A DNA stretch of 64,000 nucleotides from Halalkalibacter sp. APA_J-10(15) (GCF_023017105.1 NZ_JALKEV010000004.1:234603-298602); one strand, 5' to 3'; counted from the first letter of the stretch, positions 28,490 through 37,436 are shown. Program-made: numbers and translations. Notes: a model not told the origin generated them from the sequence alone.

Positions 28490-29590
28490 TTAGTCATCAT
28501 AATCGTCTGTTTCCTGATAAGGATTTAATTGAGCAAGCTGTTCAGTCATATTATTGTTATTATAAGGCATTGACATTTGTTCTGGATATGGTGGTGCTTG
28601 TGGTATCGGTTGCTGTGGTTGCATCGGTGAAGCTTGCATTTGACTTGGCCCTTGCATCGGTTGTTGCTGATACATCGGCTGCTGATATGGATCAAGCATC
28701 TGATGTTGCTGAGTCATTTGTTGTGGCTGTGGTGCTGACATCATTGGTTGCTGTTGCATCATTGGATCGAAAAATGGCTGTGGACCAGGACCGCAATCTT
28801 GACATCCCATATTCATTTGATGAGTTTGCTGAGGATAATAAGGCATCGGTTGGGTCCCATGCATTGGCTGCACCTGTTGAAATGGCCCATGCTTAGGTGC
28901 ACACCCAGGCACCATTGGACTAATTGGTGTTGGGCCACAATCAATTGGCATCATCATTGGTTGGTGGTGTTGTGGCTTCATCGGTTGTTGATGCATTGGT
29001 TGTAGTTGCGGCTGCATTTGTGGTTGTGCTTTAGGTTGCATTTGTGGTTGGGTTTTAGGCTGCATTTGTGGTTGGGTTTTTGTCGGTTGCGGTTTTGTCA
29101 CTTCTGGTTTCTTTAGTTCTGGTTTTATTTTTTCTTTCTTTACTGGCTTTTCCTTCATAGGTGGTGCCGGCTTTTTAATCGGTTGTGGTTGCGGTTTATA
29201 AAAATGAATATTTGTTTCGTACACATTCTTCTTATAATCAAATTTCTTTGAAGGTGGCTGTGGTGGAGGTTGTGGTGCCGGCATTTCCTTCGTTGGCATC
29301 TCCATAATTGGTGGCTTTTCAATTGGCTGTTCTTTTGGTATCGGTTGCTCTTTCTTTGGCTGCTCTTTCGGTTGCATTTGAATAGGCTGCTCTTTTACAG
29401 GAGCCATTTGTGCCGGTGACTCTTTTTTGACCGGAACACTTCCAGTTGGGATTTTAATTTTCATTCCTGGCATGATCATATTCGGGTTTGATAATTGGGC
29501 ATTGGCAGCCTTCAGTTGATCAAAGTCCACACCGTACTTTTGTGCAAGCTTCCAAAGAGTGTCGCCTTTTTGGACAATATGAATTTTCAC
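28490..29590 (-). CDS. safA: SafA-like spore-coat morphogenetic protein, LysM
   Basis: 366 residues. An N-terminal LysM domain (1-48: HIVQKGDTLWKLAQKYGVDFDQLK...PNMIMPGMKIKIP) targets cortex peptidoglycan. The rest is low complexity, rich in Q, P, M and K, with tandem QPKTQPQM-type units at about 175-200 and C-x2-C pairs near 239-246. The architecture matches SafA, which organises the inner coat by binding SpoVID. Position next to the CoxA-like gene and nadA agrees with B. subtilis. No signal peptide. GGGAAGG-like site before the ATG. Confidence 0.88.
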   Translation of the reverse strand: MKIHIVQKGDTLWKLAQKYGVDFDQLKAANAQLSNPNMIMPGMKIKIPTGSVPVKKESPAQMAPVKEQPIQMQPKEQPKKEQPIPKEQPIEKPPIMEMPTKEMPAPQPPPQPPSKKFDYKKNVYETNIHFYKPQPQPIKKPAPPMKEKPVKKEKIKPELKKPEVTKPQPTKTQPQMQPKTQPQMQPKAQPQMQPQLQPMHQQPMKPQHHQPMMMPIDCGPTPISPMVPGCAPKHGPFQQVQPMHGTQPMPYYPQQTHQMNMGCQDCGPGPQPFFDPMMQQQPMMSAPQPQQMTQQHQMLDPYQQPMYQQQPMQGPSQMQASPMQPQQPIPQAPPYPEQMSMPYNNNNMTEQLAQLNPYQETDDYDD

Positions 29591-29620
29591 TTTCCTTCCC
29601 CTCCTCTTGTTCTCTATATC

Positions 29621-29647
29621 ATCCTATGTGAATGTAGGCGAAATGAC
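29621..29647 (-). promoter_or_regulatory. possible sigma-E promoter of safA
   Basis: Read leftward, GTCATTT and CATAGGAT, 12 bp apart, about 30 bp before safA. They resemble sigma-E elements, though the spacing is short. Inference. Confidence 0.3.
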
Positions 29648-29770
29648 ACGAGCCCTTTCACAAAAAATAAGAAGAATTCGAATAGAAAACGGCTTTTAGC
29701 ACATTTTATGTTATAAAAAAAGGTTTATGCCTAATTAGAAAATCGCTTAGTACCTTTTCTTAAAGAGATT

Positions 29771-29907
29771 GTTCAAAAATGGTAATTTCCCCCTCTTTAA
29801 ACATCTAGTGTAGTCGCTACAGCTTTAAAGTCATGTGGTGAATGCTTTTCTCGCAACATGACGAGTAGCGAACAGGCCATTGCTATATTTTTTTGGTACC
29901 TTTGAAC
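29771..29907 (+). repeat. structured intergenic repeat, copy A
   Basis: Nested pairings: GTTCAAA (29771-29777) with TTTGAAC (29901-29907), TCGCTAC (29814-29820) with GTAGCGA (29865-29871), GTCATGT (29830-29836) with ACATGAC (29856-29862). From 29806 on, the sequence aligns with copy B at 59.8 kb, including TAGTGTAGTCGCTA and ATATTTTTTTG. Confidence 0.68.
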
Positions 29908-29957
29908 ATACGCTTAAAACTTTTTACCATAATTCAGATCCAACACTCATATTAGAC

Positions 29958-30181
29958 GAGGTCACTGAAAAACTGCGATTTCGAGGCCACTGAAAAAGTT
30001 TGGTTTTAACTTTTTCAGTGGCTTTGAAGTAATGTGCGTAGCCGTTGCCCGATTTTGAAAGCCTTGCAATGAGTGGGTTTCTCATAGCAAGGCGCGCAAC
30101 GAGCGGAGCCATTACTCTTCCTTGAGTTACTAGAAAGGACTTTTTCAGTGACCTCGCGATTTCCACTTTTTCAGTGGCCTT
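29958..30181. mobile_element. MITE-like element with 9-bp target duplication
   Basis: 224 bp bounded by ATATTAGAC on both sides (29949-29957 and 30182-30190), a 9-bp target-site duplication. The ends are inverted repeats AGG(T/C)CACTGAAAAA, 14 bp with one mismatch. Inside are an ACTGAAAAAG hairpin (29986-30022), repeat copy C (30029-30115) and doubled end motifs. There is no transposase, so it would be moved in trans. The target is itself palindromic (ATTAGAC...GTCTAAT, 30184-30206). Confidence 0.72.
30029..30115 (+). repeat. structured intergenic repeat, copy C
   Basis: Outer arms GTAATG (30029-30034) and CATTAC (30110-30115); inner arms GCCTTGCAATGAG (30061-30073) and CTCATAGCAAGGC (30081-30093) with one A-A mismatch; then GCGCAACGAGCGGAGCC. 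Lies inside the MITE-like element. Confidence 0.7.
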
Positions 30182-30216
30182 ATATTAGACAGCGCAGGAG
30201 TCTAATCATTCTCACC

Positions 30217-30254
30217 TAAAAAAGAGCGAAACCTCCATAGAAGATCTCGCTCTA
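30217..30254 (-). terminator. terminator of nadB-nadC-nadA
   Basis: AGAGCGA (30223-30229) pairs with TCGCTCT (30247-30253); leftward the stem is followed by TTTTTTAGG. Confidence 0.75.
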
Positions 30255-30263
30255 ATACCCTAT

Positions 30264-31367
30264 TTACTTACGTTCAAGCATCCGTTCTAATGCTAAACAT
30301 GCCTCCTTCGTTGTATTGGACTCGACAGTAATTGGATAATGAAGATTGCCCTTTTCTAACTCCTCCAATGACCAAAGTAAATGATCAATATCAATGCGAT
30401 TCATTGTTAAGCAAGGACACATAGTCGGATTTAATGATACAATTTTTTTATCTGGAAATTGTTGAGCAAGTCGATTAACTAAATTCATTTCAGTACCAAC
30501 TGCCCATGATGTACCTGATTTAGCTTTGCGAATCGTTTCGATAATATAATGCGTAGACCCATTTAAGTCAGCCGCCTGTACAACTTCATATGGGCATTCT
30601 GGATGAACAATAACGCTCGTGTCAGGTGAGTTTTGGCGGAATTGTTCAATTTGTGGTACAGTAAATTTTTCATGAACAGAGCAATGCCCTTTCCAAAGAA
30701 TAACCTTTACCCGTTCAAAGTCACCTTCAAATTCTAGCTTTCGATTAATTGGATCCCACACAGCCATCTCATCTAATCTAATTCCTAGGTCGTAAGCCGT
30801 ATTGCGTCCAAGGTGTTGATCTGGTAAGAAAAGCAAGCGTTCTTTCTGTGTAAACGCCCATTCGACCATTTTCTTCGCATTTGAAGAAGTCACAGTCGCA
30901 CCACCGTATCTACCACAAAACGCTTTAATTGCTGCTGTGCTATTCACATATGTTAGTGGAAGAATCGTGTCACTGAACATATCTTGCAGAATCGTCCATG
31001 CATATTCCGTCTGGTCGATATCTGCCATATCAGCCATTGAACAGCCAGCCTTCAGATCAGGCAAAATGACATGTTGCTCATCGGTTGTTAGCATATCAGC
31101 AGTTTCAGCCATGAAATGCACACCACAAAAAACGATATATTCGGCATCCTTATTATCTTGAGATAATTGAGCAAGCTGCAAAGAATCACCTGTCGCATCT
31201 GCAAATTCAATGACTTCATCTCGTTGATAGTGATGTCCAGGAATGAACAAACGCTTACCTAACCGTTTTTTAATGGCCCAAATCCGTTCACGCTTCTCAT
31301 CAAGCACTAATTCTCGATAATGTTCTGGTACTCGATCCATTTTTGTTAATTGTTCTAATATGCTCAT
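30264..31367 (-). CDS. nadA: NadA quinolinate synthase, [4Fe-4S]
   Basis: 367 residues, the long Bacillus-type form. It condenses iminoaspartate (from NadB) with dihydroxyacetone phosphate to quinolinate. Motifs: [23 protein letters not shown] (about 43-65), [12 protein letters not shown] (about 78-89), [12 protein letters not shown] (about 138-149) and HPECP (about 256-260). Cluster ligands are probably C110 (AGCSM), C230 (GHCSVHE) and a Cys of MCPCLTMN near 317-320. ATG overlaps the nadC stop as ATGA. Last gene of the nadBCA operon. Confidence 0.96.
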   Translation of the reverse strand: MSILEQLTKMDRVPEHYRELVLDEKRERIWAIKKRLGKRLFIPGHHYQRDEVIEFADATGDSLQLAQLSQDNKDAEYIVFCGVHFMAETADMLTTDEQHVILPDLKAGCSMADMADIDQTEYAWTILQDMFSDTILPLTYVNSTAAIKAFCGRYGGATVTSSNAKKMVEWAFTQKERLLFLPDQHLGRNTAYDLGIRLDEMAVWDPINRKLEFEGDFERVKVILWKGHCSVHEKFTVPQIEQFRQNSPDTSVIVHPECPYEVVQAADLNGSTHYIIETIRKAKSGTSWAVGTEMNLVNRLAQQFPDKKIVSLNPTMCPCLTMNRIDIDHLLWSLEELEKGNLHYPITVESNTTKEACLALERMLERK

Positions 31368-32209
31368 CGTTGTTCCTCCTCTATTAGCAAAAAGCTAATA
31401 TCTGTTGATTGAACGGAATGGGTTAGACAGCCAAGTGAAATATAATGGCAACCACAACCAGCATATTCCGCTAACGTATTTAAATTAATTCCTCCTGAAG
31501 CTTCTGTCACAATATGTCCCGGTACAAGCTGCTGGTAAGCTTTCACCTCTTTTGGTGTTGCATTATCAAACATGATGACATCAACGTTTGCCGTTACGGC
31601 CTCGAGTACTTCCTTCTCATTTGTCGTCTCCACTTCTACCTTCACCATGTGACCAATTCGCTCACGTACAGCTTCGACCGCTTTTTTCACTCCACCGCTA
31701 GCTAGAAGATGATTTTCCTTTAAAAGAACCGCATCACTTAAGCTACGACGATGATTATAAGCCCCACCACATCGAACAGCATACTTCTCAAACATACGTA
31801 AACCTGGTGTCGTCTTTCTCGTGTCACAAATCCGAATTGATTCATCGTTTAATACCGATTTCGCTCGTCTAGCCATTGTTGCAATACCGGACATTCGTTG
31901 TAATAAATTTAAAATGACTCGCTCACCAGCTAATAAATCATTAACCTTACCAGCAACAGTTGCCAAAACTTCTCCTTTTTCAAATGCTTCTCCATCTTTT
32001 TTAAAAAGCTTAACGATCATGTCATTATTTATAACTTCATAACCGGCATTAATCACGTCAGTTCCCGCCAACACTCCTTCTTCCTTTGCTACAATGTTGG
32101 CGCGTCTATATTCACCACTTACGAGCAATGACTCTGTTGTCACATCTCCTTCACCAACATCTTCTAGGAAAAACTCTTCTAACTTTCTCTTCAGCAACAG
32201 CTGATTCAT
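31364..32209 (-). CDS. nadC: NadC nicotinate-nucleotide pyrophosphorylase
   Basis: 281 residues from the chosen start. It makes nicotinate mononucleotide from quinolinate and PRPP. Typical motifs: [15 protein letters not shown] near the N-terminus, [41 protein letters not shown] (about 127-153), LLKENHL and [10 protein letters not shown]. The ATG at 32209 ([10 protein letters not shown]) lies 9 bp from GGGG and gives the usual length; the longer reading to 32272 would run into nadB. Coupled to nadA by ATGA. Confidence 0.95.
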   Translation of the reverse strand: MNQLLLKRKLEEFFLEDVGEGDVTTESLLVSGEYRRANIVAKEEGVLAGTDVINAGYEVINNDMIVKLFKKDGEAFEKGEVLATVAGKVNDLLAGERVILNLLQRMSGIATMARRAKSVLNDESIRICDTRKTTPGLRMFEKYAVRCGGAYNHRRSLSDAVLLKENHLLASGGVKKAVEAVRERIGHMVKVEVETTNEKEVLEAVTANVDVIMFDNATPKEVKAYQQLVPGHIVTEASGGINLNTLAEYAGCGCHYISLGCLTHSVQSTDISFLLIEEEQR

Positions 32210-32237
32210 GTTCCTCATCCCCTTACCCTTTATCTCC

Positions 32238-33770
32238 TTATATGACATGGGTTTCTCTTTTTTTATTTTCATTTAAATCATGCTTGACATATCTTTTTAA
32301 CCAATAATCCTTCTGATTTGGAAAATCTGAACGGTAATGTCCTCCTCGGCTTTCTGTCCTTTGTAAAGCAGCATGAACAATAAGGCTAGCTGTCAGAAGC
32401 ATATTTTTTCGTTCAATCCGTTCTTCGTCCTCATATCCAACTTCTAGAAACTTCTCTTTAAATCGATCTAACCAATTTTTTAATGTCAGTAAACCAATAG
32501 CGGTTCGTTCAATTCCAGCATGTTTCATCATTTTCTGTTGAATCTCTTCTTTTTCTGGCAGCTGATCAGAAACTTGACGATGATTCCTTGATATCAATAT
32601 AGATACCAGTTTGACCGTTTGCACCTCTTCTTTTACAGCTTCACTCAGCTTTTGGGCAAAAACGAACCCTTCTAACAATGAGTTGCTTGCCAATCGATTT
32701 GCTCCATGAACACCTGTACAAGCTACCTCGCCCACCGCATATAAACCTGCCACAGTCGTTTTACCGTAAAGGTCTACTTCGACTCCACCACTACAAAAAT
32801 GAGCTCCAGGCGCTACCTGGATCGGCGTCGTTGTAAGGTCAACACCAACTTTGCCTGCTCGTTTTGCTAAACCAGGGAAACGAACCTTTATATTTGCAAT
32901 AGATCGGCAATCAAGATATACGTTTTCTCCTTGTTCAATCATCCTATAAATGGCCCGGCTTACGACATCACGTGGAGCAAGCTCACGTTCAGGATGGTGC
33001 GCCATAATAAACTCTCCAGCTTGATTGATTAACCTTCCTCCTTCACCACGCACTGCCTCACTCACTAACCCTTGAGATTGATCATTATGAATGAACAATG
33101 TCGGGTGAAATTGAATAAATTCCATATCCTTCAACGTAGCTCCGGCTCGATAAGCAATAGCATAGCCATCCCCTGTTGCTTCACGTACATTGGAGGAATA
33201 CGAATAGATCTGACCTAAACCTCCTGTTGCAAGCACTGTTGCTTTGGCAAAAATAGCTCCCTTATTTGTCTGAACCCCAATCACTCGCTCCTTCTTTTTC
33301 AGTAACGAGTAAACATGGGTTTGCTCTTCTATTTGGACACGCCCCTTTACAGCATGTATTAATGCATGAGTAAGCGCCTTTCCAGTCTGGTCTCCATTTG
33401 CATGGACAATTCTTCTTCGTTGATGAGCTCCTTCCATTCCAAGGACAAGCTCACTCTCATTATGATCAAAAGTTACACCTAGCTTCTGCAATTGCTTAAC
33501 AATAGTAGGGGCATGTTTGACTAGGTGTTCGACATGCTGTTCGTCATGATGATTTAATCCTGCTCGTAATGTATCTGCATAATGCTGTTGCCACGTGTCA
33601 TCTTTTCCGAGTGATGCAGCCATTCCACCTTGTGCCCAACTTGAATTACTTATTTCGACATTTGACTTTGTGATAATCATCACATTTAATTCGTCAGCTA
33701 ATAAGTGAGCAGTCATTAATCCAGCTACACCACTACCTATGATGATGACATCAGCTGTCCTATCAACCAT
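32238..33770 (-). CDS. nadB: NadB L-aspartate oxidase
   Basis: 510 residues. Flavoprotein oxidising aspartate to iminoaspartate. The FAD fold starts with VIIIGSGVAGLMTAHL (about 9-24); SSWAQGGMAA (about 43-52), the HANGDQTGKALT stretch, EFIQFHPT (about 214-221), GARL-like GGRLINQAGEF and VACTGVHGANRLASNSLLEG (about 343-362) follow. The ATG at 33770 is preceded by GGAGGTGAAGGC. First gene of nadBCA; divergent from nadS with paired motifs between them. Confidence 0.95.
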   Translation of the reverse strand: MVDRTADVIIIGSGVAGLMTAHLLADELNVMIITKSNVEISNSSWAQGGMAASLGKDDTWQQHYADTLRAGLNHHDEQHVEHLVKHAPTIVKQLQKLGVTFDHNESELVLGMEGAHQRRRIVHANGDQTGKALTHALIHAVKGRVQIEEQTHVYSLLKKKERVIGVQTNKGAIFAKATVLATGGLGQIYSYSSNVREATGDGYAIAYRAGATLKDMEFIQFHPTLFIHNDQSQGLVSEAVRGEGGRLINQAGEFIMAHHPERELAPRDVVSRAIYRMIEQGENVYLDCRSIANIKVRFPGLAKRAGKVGVDLTTTPIQVAPGAHFCSGGVEVDLYGKTTVAGLYAVGEVACTGVHGANRLASNSLLEGFVFAQKLSEAVKEEVQTVKLVSILISRNHRQVSDQLPEKEEIQQKMMKHAGIERTAIGLLTLKNWLDRFKEKFLEVGYEDEERIERKNMLLTASLIVHAALQRTESRGGHYRSDFPNQKDYWLKRYVKHDLNENKKRETHVI

Positions 33771-33794
33771 GCCTTCACCTCCATTTAAACTTAA

Positions 33795-33841
33795 CACTTG
33801 TCTTGTCACCTATCTTTACATAAAATGATTAAAGTGACAAG
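33795..33841. promoter_or_regulatory. candidate NiaR operator region between nadB and nadS
   Basis: CTTGTCAC (33802-33809) and its exact inverse GTGACAAG (33834-33841) lie 24 bp apart between the divergent genes; an extra ACACTTGTC overlaps the first. NiaR is encoded 1.2 kb away and is known to control this locus in Bacillus. Inference. Confidence 0.45.
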
Positions 33842-33901
33842 ACGTTATTTTGGGAAGTTGTATTGTTTTTTTAGATTTATATAGAAAGTGGTGGAAAATG
33901 A

Positions 33902-35020
33902 ATGATATATTTCGATTACAGCGCAACAACTCCTATGTCTGACATTGCGATTGAAACGTATAATCGAGTGGCGAGTGAGTTCTTTGGAAATAGTCGTAGC
34001 TTGCATACTCATGGTCAAGAAAGTGCTGATATCATTGAATACAGTCGTCAATCATTGGCGCAAATATTAAGTTGTCGACCACAGGAGCTTTATTTTACAG
34101 GTTCAGGATCAGAATCGACCTTTCTCGCTTTAACCGGACTAGCCTTTGCACATCAACATAAAGGGAGTACGATTTTGACCACGAGAGGAGAGCATCATTC
34201 TGTTCATCAAGCATTGAACTACTTAGAAGGTTTCGACTTTAAAATCGATTATATTTCAGTCGATGAATTTGGGCGTATTCAAATGGATCATTTGGAACAT
34301 CTACTCAATAGTGATGTCATTCTTGCCTCCATTGGACATGCCAATAGTGAAGTAGGAACTATTCAAGACCTTACAGCAATTGGTCAACTGTTAAGAAAGC
34401 ATGATGTCCTTTTTCATAGTGATTGCGTACAAACATTCGGAAAACTACCTATACCATTAGCTTTGTTATCGAGTATGAGCGCTTCAGCACATAAGTGTTA
34501 TGGTCCAAAGGGAGTTGGTCTAACGTTTATTCAAAGCCGACTTCCATGGAACCCATTCTTTGAAGGAACGACTCACGAGGGTGGCTTTAGAGCTGGTACG
34601 GTTGATACTCCAGGAATCGCTGCATTTGCTGCTACCGCTGAAGAATCTTTCCAAAAACAGGATGAAGAAATGAACCGCTTATCAAAACTTCGCCTTCATT
34701 TTTTACAGGCGTTTGAGCAGGAGAAGCGTATCATTCTTGAAGGACATCCGATAAAGAGACTTCCATTTCATTTAGCTATTCGGATCAAAGGGATAGAAGG
34801 ACAGCTTCTCATGCTTGAATGTAACCGGAGAGGCTTTTCTATTTCAACTGGATCAGCCTGTCGTGTCGGTGATACAAATCCATCTTCAACGTTAATGAGT
34901 ATTGGGAGGTCGAAGGAGGAGGCATTCGAGTTAATTCGAATTACATTTGGACGATGGACAACGTTACAAGATATCGATAAACTAATAGTAGCCATACATG
35001 AGATTCTCGAACGGTATTAA
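33902..35020 (+). CDS. nadS: NadS/NifS-like cysteine desulfurase
   Basis: 372 residues, class I/II-type IscS-like PLP enzyme. YFDYSATTPMS at the start, EHHSVHQA (about 99-106) with the PLP-stacking His, SAHKCYGPKGVG (about 196-207) with the Schiff-base Lys, and STGSACRVGD (about 316-325) with the sulfur-carrying Cys. Divergent from nadB, it presumably supplies sulfur to the NadA cluster, as shown for B. subtilis NadS (nifS). Followed by niaR 13 bp later, one operon. Confidence 0.93.
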   Translation: MIYFDYSATTPMSDIAIETYNRVASEFFGNSRSLHTHGQESADIIEYSRQSLAQILSCRPQELYFTGSGSESTFLALTGLAFAHQHKGSTILTTRGEHHSVHQALNYLEGFDFKIDYISVDEFGRIQMDHLEHLLNSDVILASIGHANSEVGTIQDLTAIGQLLRKHDVLFHSDCVQTFGKLPIPLALLSSMSASAHKCYGPKGVGLTFIQSRLPWNPFFEGTTHEGGFRAGTVDTPGIAAFAATAEESFQKQDEEMNRLSKLRLHFLQAFEQEKRIILEGHPIKRLPFHLAIRIKGIEGQLLMLECNRRGFSISTGSACRVGDTNPSSTLMSIGRSKEEAFELIRITFGRWTTLQDIDKLIVAIHEILERY

Positions 35021-35033
35021 AGGAGCAATGCAT

Positions 35034-35576
35034 ATGAGCAATGGTAAGAAATTATTAGGAGAAGAACGCAGAAAGCAAATTATCAATTGGTTAACATCGA
35101 CTCATACTCCAATCACGGGTAGTGAATTATCAAAAAGATCAAATGTGAGTAGACAAGTCATCGTTCAAGATATTTCGATATTAAAGGCAAAAAAGCATCC
35201 GATCATTGCTACAGCTCAAGGGTATCTATACAACCAAATGAAAGAAACAGTACTAGCTAAACGAATGATCGCCTGCAAGCATTATCGTGAACAGGCAAAA
35301 GAAGAGCTATTTATTCTAGTCGATCACGGACTAACGGTGTCACAAGTGATGGTTGAGCATGCGATTTACGGAGAAATAACAGCATCCCTTATGGTGTCAT
35401 CACGCCATGAGGCCGAGCAATTTTGTAAACGTGTTGAAGAGACCAACTCATCGTTGCTCTCAGAATTAACCGATGGTGTGCACCTTCATTTAGTTGAAGC
35501 GGCAACAGAAGCTCAAATTGATAAAGCCGTACTAGAACTTAGTAGGAAAGGTTTTCTATTGGATGAATATGAATAA
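35034..35576 (+). CDS. niaR: NiaR nicotinate-responsive repressor of NAD synthesis
   Basis: 180 residues, the usual NiaR (YrxA) length. N-terminal HTH_11 (EERRKQIINWLTSTHTPITGSELSKRSNVSRQVIVQDISILKAK, about 10-53) and a C-terminal 3H domain (about 75-175) with conserved His residues in CKHYREQ, VDHG and the VHLHLVEA strand. It represses nad and niacin-transport genes when niacin is available. AAAGGAG lies 8 bp before the ATG at 35034; the earlier in-frame start at 34998 overlaps nadS. Confidence 0.93.
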   Translation: MSNGKKLLGEERRKQIINWLTSTHTPITGSELSKRSNVSRQVIVQDISILKAKKHPIIATAQGYLYNQMKETVLAKRMIACKHYREQAKEELFILVDHGLTVSQVMVEHAIYGEITASLMVSSRHEAEQFCKRVEETNSSLLSELTDGVHLHLVEAATEAQIDKAVLELSRKGFLLDEYE

Positions 35577-35612
35577 TCGAGAACGTCCTATAACCAAACA
35601 GGTGAAACAATA

Positions 35613-35807
35613 ATGAGTAGAGGTTTCAAGCTACTTTTCTATTCGTTTATTATCTTCGCCCTCTTTCTTCTACTAGGATACCGTCAATACACTTCCGTGG
35701 TAGCTACCGTTCTTGTTATACTGATTATCGGTTACTTGATCCATTCCCTATTTAACATGTACAGAAGGTATAAGCGACATAATCCTAATACAAAAAAAAG
35801 GCGTTAA
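35613..35807 (+). CDS. small two-helix membrane protein
   Basis: 64 residues with two hydrophobic helices (about 6-24 and 27-47) and a very basic C-terminal tail (YRRYKRHNPNTKKRR). I do not recognise a family. It follows niaR by 36 bp with an AGGTGAAACA site, and its stop codon lies inside the terminator stem, so it is the last gene of the nadS-niaR unit. Confidence 0.65.
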   Translation: MSRGFKLLFYSFIIFALFLLLGYRQYTSVVATVLVILIIGYLIHSLFNMYRRYKRHNPNTKKRR

Positions 35808-35831
35808 ACGAGGTTTAATGCCTTTTTTTGT
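35790..35831 (+). terminator. terminator after nadS-niaR
   Basis: A long stem: AAAAAAAGGCGTTAAAC with GTTTAATGCCTTTTTTT, one G-T pair, loop GAG, ending in a T-run on the plus strand. The A-run on the other arm could serve the leftward side too. Confidence 0.85.
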
Positions 35832-35956
35832 ATAGAGAGCACAGCCGCTTCGAATCCCATCTTATGGAGAGCAGGCACGCTTTACATTAAATCACCATGT
35901 AGGCTTTACTTTGGCTGTACTTTTTTGTCCCATTCTTTTATCCTTCTTTTTTCTTT

Positions 35957-36820
35957 CTACGCTTCCGTCTTTACGATCGCCAAGTCATAGCAAGGATAGC
36001 TACCAAGTATCTCTACTCCACACCCAAGTGCTTCTAGCTCAGAAATAACTCCTGGAATTAGCACGTTGTCTTGCTTCTCTTCGACATCAATGATAAAGAA
36101 ATAATTCCCTAAACCTGTTTTCATAGGTCTTGACTCTATTTTTGTTAAATTTAACTTCCTCCATGCAAATGCTGATAATACTTGATGAAGTGCTCCAGAA
36201 AAATCTGAAGGTAATGTCACCATTAATGTCGTCTTATCCTCAGAGCGTTCTGCTCCATCAATTGAAATGGCTTTTGTCGTCTTACGAAGAACGATGAAGC
36301 TAGTGCGGTTTTGCTGATAATCATGCACATTCGCATGAGCAACCTTTAATTCATATTCTTCGGCTGCCAAATCGTTGGCAATAGCCGCAACAGGTAATTC
36401 TGGATGATTAGCGACATATTCGGCTGCTGCTGCTGTTGAATTCATATATTCCCACTCAGCATTTGGATGCGTTTTTTGTAGAAAGTCATGACATTGAGCT
36501 ATAGCATGTGGATGAGAGACAATCTTTTCTACATGCTTTTCTTTATTTTGTGGATGAATTAAACAATGTTGCACAATTGGTAACGTCACTCCACCAACAA
36601 TTGGTAGGCGTTGTTTATGAATTAAATAATCTAGCGTCAAATTAACAGTACCCTCAATCGCATTTTCAATTGGTACAATAGCAAGCTCTACTTCTTCTTT
36701 TGCAACGGCATCCATACATGCAGGAATCGTTCGGTATGCTATGAGGTCTTCCTTAACAAACAAGCCCCGTGCTGCCATTTCTGTGAATGTTCCTCTAGGT
36801 CCTAAATAGCCAACCTTCAT
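35957..36820 (-). CDS. pheA: PheA prephenate dehydratase
   Basis: 287 residues. It turns prephenate into phenylpyruvate. The catalytic PDT domain (about 1-185) shows YLGPRGTFTEMAA, VPIENAIEGTVNLTLDYL (about 50-67), NSTAAAAEYVA and the QNRTSFIVL catalytic Thr-Arg segment (about 171-179). The ACT domain (about 198-280) has the phenylalanine-binding ESRPMKTGLGNYFFIIDVE. No fused chorismate mutase. Follows pheB by 17 bp. Confidence 0.96.
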   Translation of the reverse strand: MKVGYLGPRGTFTEMAARGLFVKEDLIAYRTIPACMDAVAKEEVELAIVPIENAIEGTVNLTLDYLIHKQRLPIVGGVTLPIVQHCLIHPQNKEKHVEKIVSHPHAIAQCHDFLQKTHPNAEWEYMNSTAAAAEYVANHPELPVAAIANDLAAEEYELKVAHANVHDYQQNRTSFIVLRKTTKAISIDGAERSEDKTTLMVTLPSDFSGALHQVLSAFAWRKLNLTKIESRPMKTGLGNYFFIIDVEEKQDNVLIPGVISELEALGCGVEILGSYPCYDLAIVKTEA

Positions 36821-36837
36821 ATTGTCTTCCGCTCCTT

Positions 36838-37284
36838 TTATGATCCAGTTCCCACCAATTCTACCTTTTCAACTGCCTCTAATTGTTCAATCCAATCAAT
36901 TAAATCTCCAAGCTCAAGCTGCATTGGAGCTGTATCAATCGTAATGGTCATTTGTGCACGACCTTGTAATGGGATCGTTTGATTAATCGTTAAAACGTTC
37001 GCTCCTGTTTCAGCTACTTTTCCGAGTAACTGAGACAAAGAGCCAGATCGATCAACTAAAATGATCGATAAGGTGACAATCTTTTCACGAACCATCGTAT
37101 GAAAAGGGAATATCCCATCTTTGTATTTATAAAACGCACTACGGCTCATGCCAACCTTATGAACCGCTTCGTTAATTTTTGTTACTTTACCAGAATGAAG
37201 CAGTTCTTTTGCTTGCAATGTTTTCTCCATTGCCTCTGTTAACATATCAGCGCGAACAAGATAAAAATCTTTCCGTGATGTCAA
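36838..37284 (-). CDS. pheB: PheB, ACT-domain protein
   Basis: 148 residues. An N-terminal HTH-like part (about 10-50: KTLQAKELLHSGKVTKINEAVHKVGMSRSAFYKYKDGIFPF) and a C-terminal ACT domain (about 68-145: LSIILVDRSGSLSQLLGKVAETGANVLTINQ). Matches PheB/UPF0735; often called chorismate mutase-like, but its function is not settled. The TTG at 37284, 7 bp from TAGGTG, gives the family's usual length; a GTG at 37293 overlaps that site. Order obg-pheB-pheA as in B. subtilis. Confidence 0.9.
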   Translation of the reverse strand: MTSRKDFYLVRADMLTEAMEKTLQAKELLHSGKVTKINEAVHKVGMSRSAFYKYKDGIFPFHTMVREKIVTLSIILVDRSGSLSQLLGKVAETGANVLTINQTIPLQGRAQMTITIDTAPMQLELGDLIDWIEQLEAVEKVELVGTGS

Positions 37285-37376
37285 AATCAGCACCTACTTT
37301 CACCACTACATTATCTTTCCTATTATAAGAGTGCAACCCCTATTTGACAATATGAAAAAAGCTCTTTCATGCAAAC

Positions 37377-37418
37377 AGCCTACACAACATACGAGAAGAT
37401 CGTACAATCGTGTAGGCT
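37377..37418 (-). other. hairpin between obg and pheB
   Basis: AGCCTACAC (37377-37385) pairs with GTGTAGGCT (37410-37418), with further pairing inside (CGTAT/GTACG). No T-run follows at once leftward, so it may be an RNA structure before pheB rather than a clean terminator. Confidence 0.5.
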
Positions 37419-37436
37419 ATTTCAAATTAAGCAAAA

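Noticed and set aside
28468-29005. Plus-strand frames opposite safA
   Set aside because: Products are repetitive mirror images of the Q/P/M-rich repeats; no ribosome sites.
29924-30166. 80-codon open frame on the minus strand
   Set aside because: It lies wholly inside the MITE-like element and copies its inverted repeats; no ribosome site.
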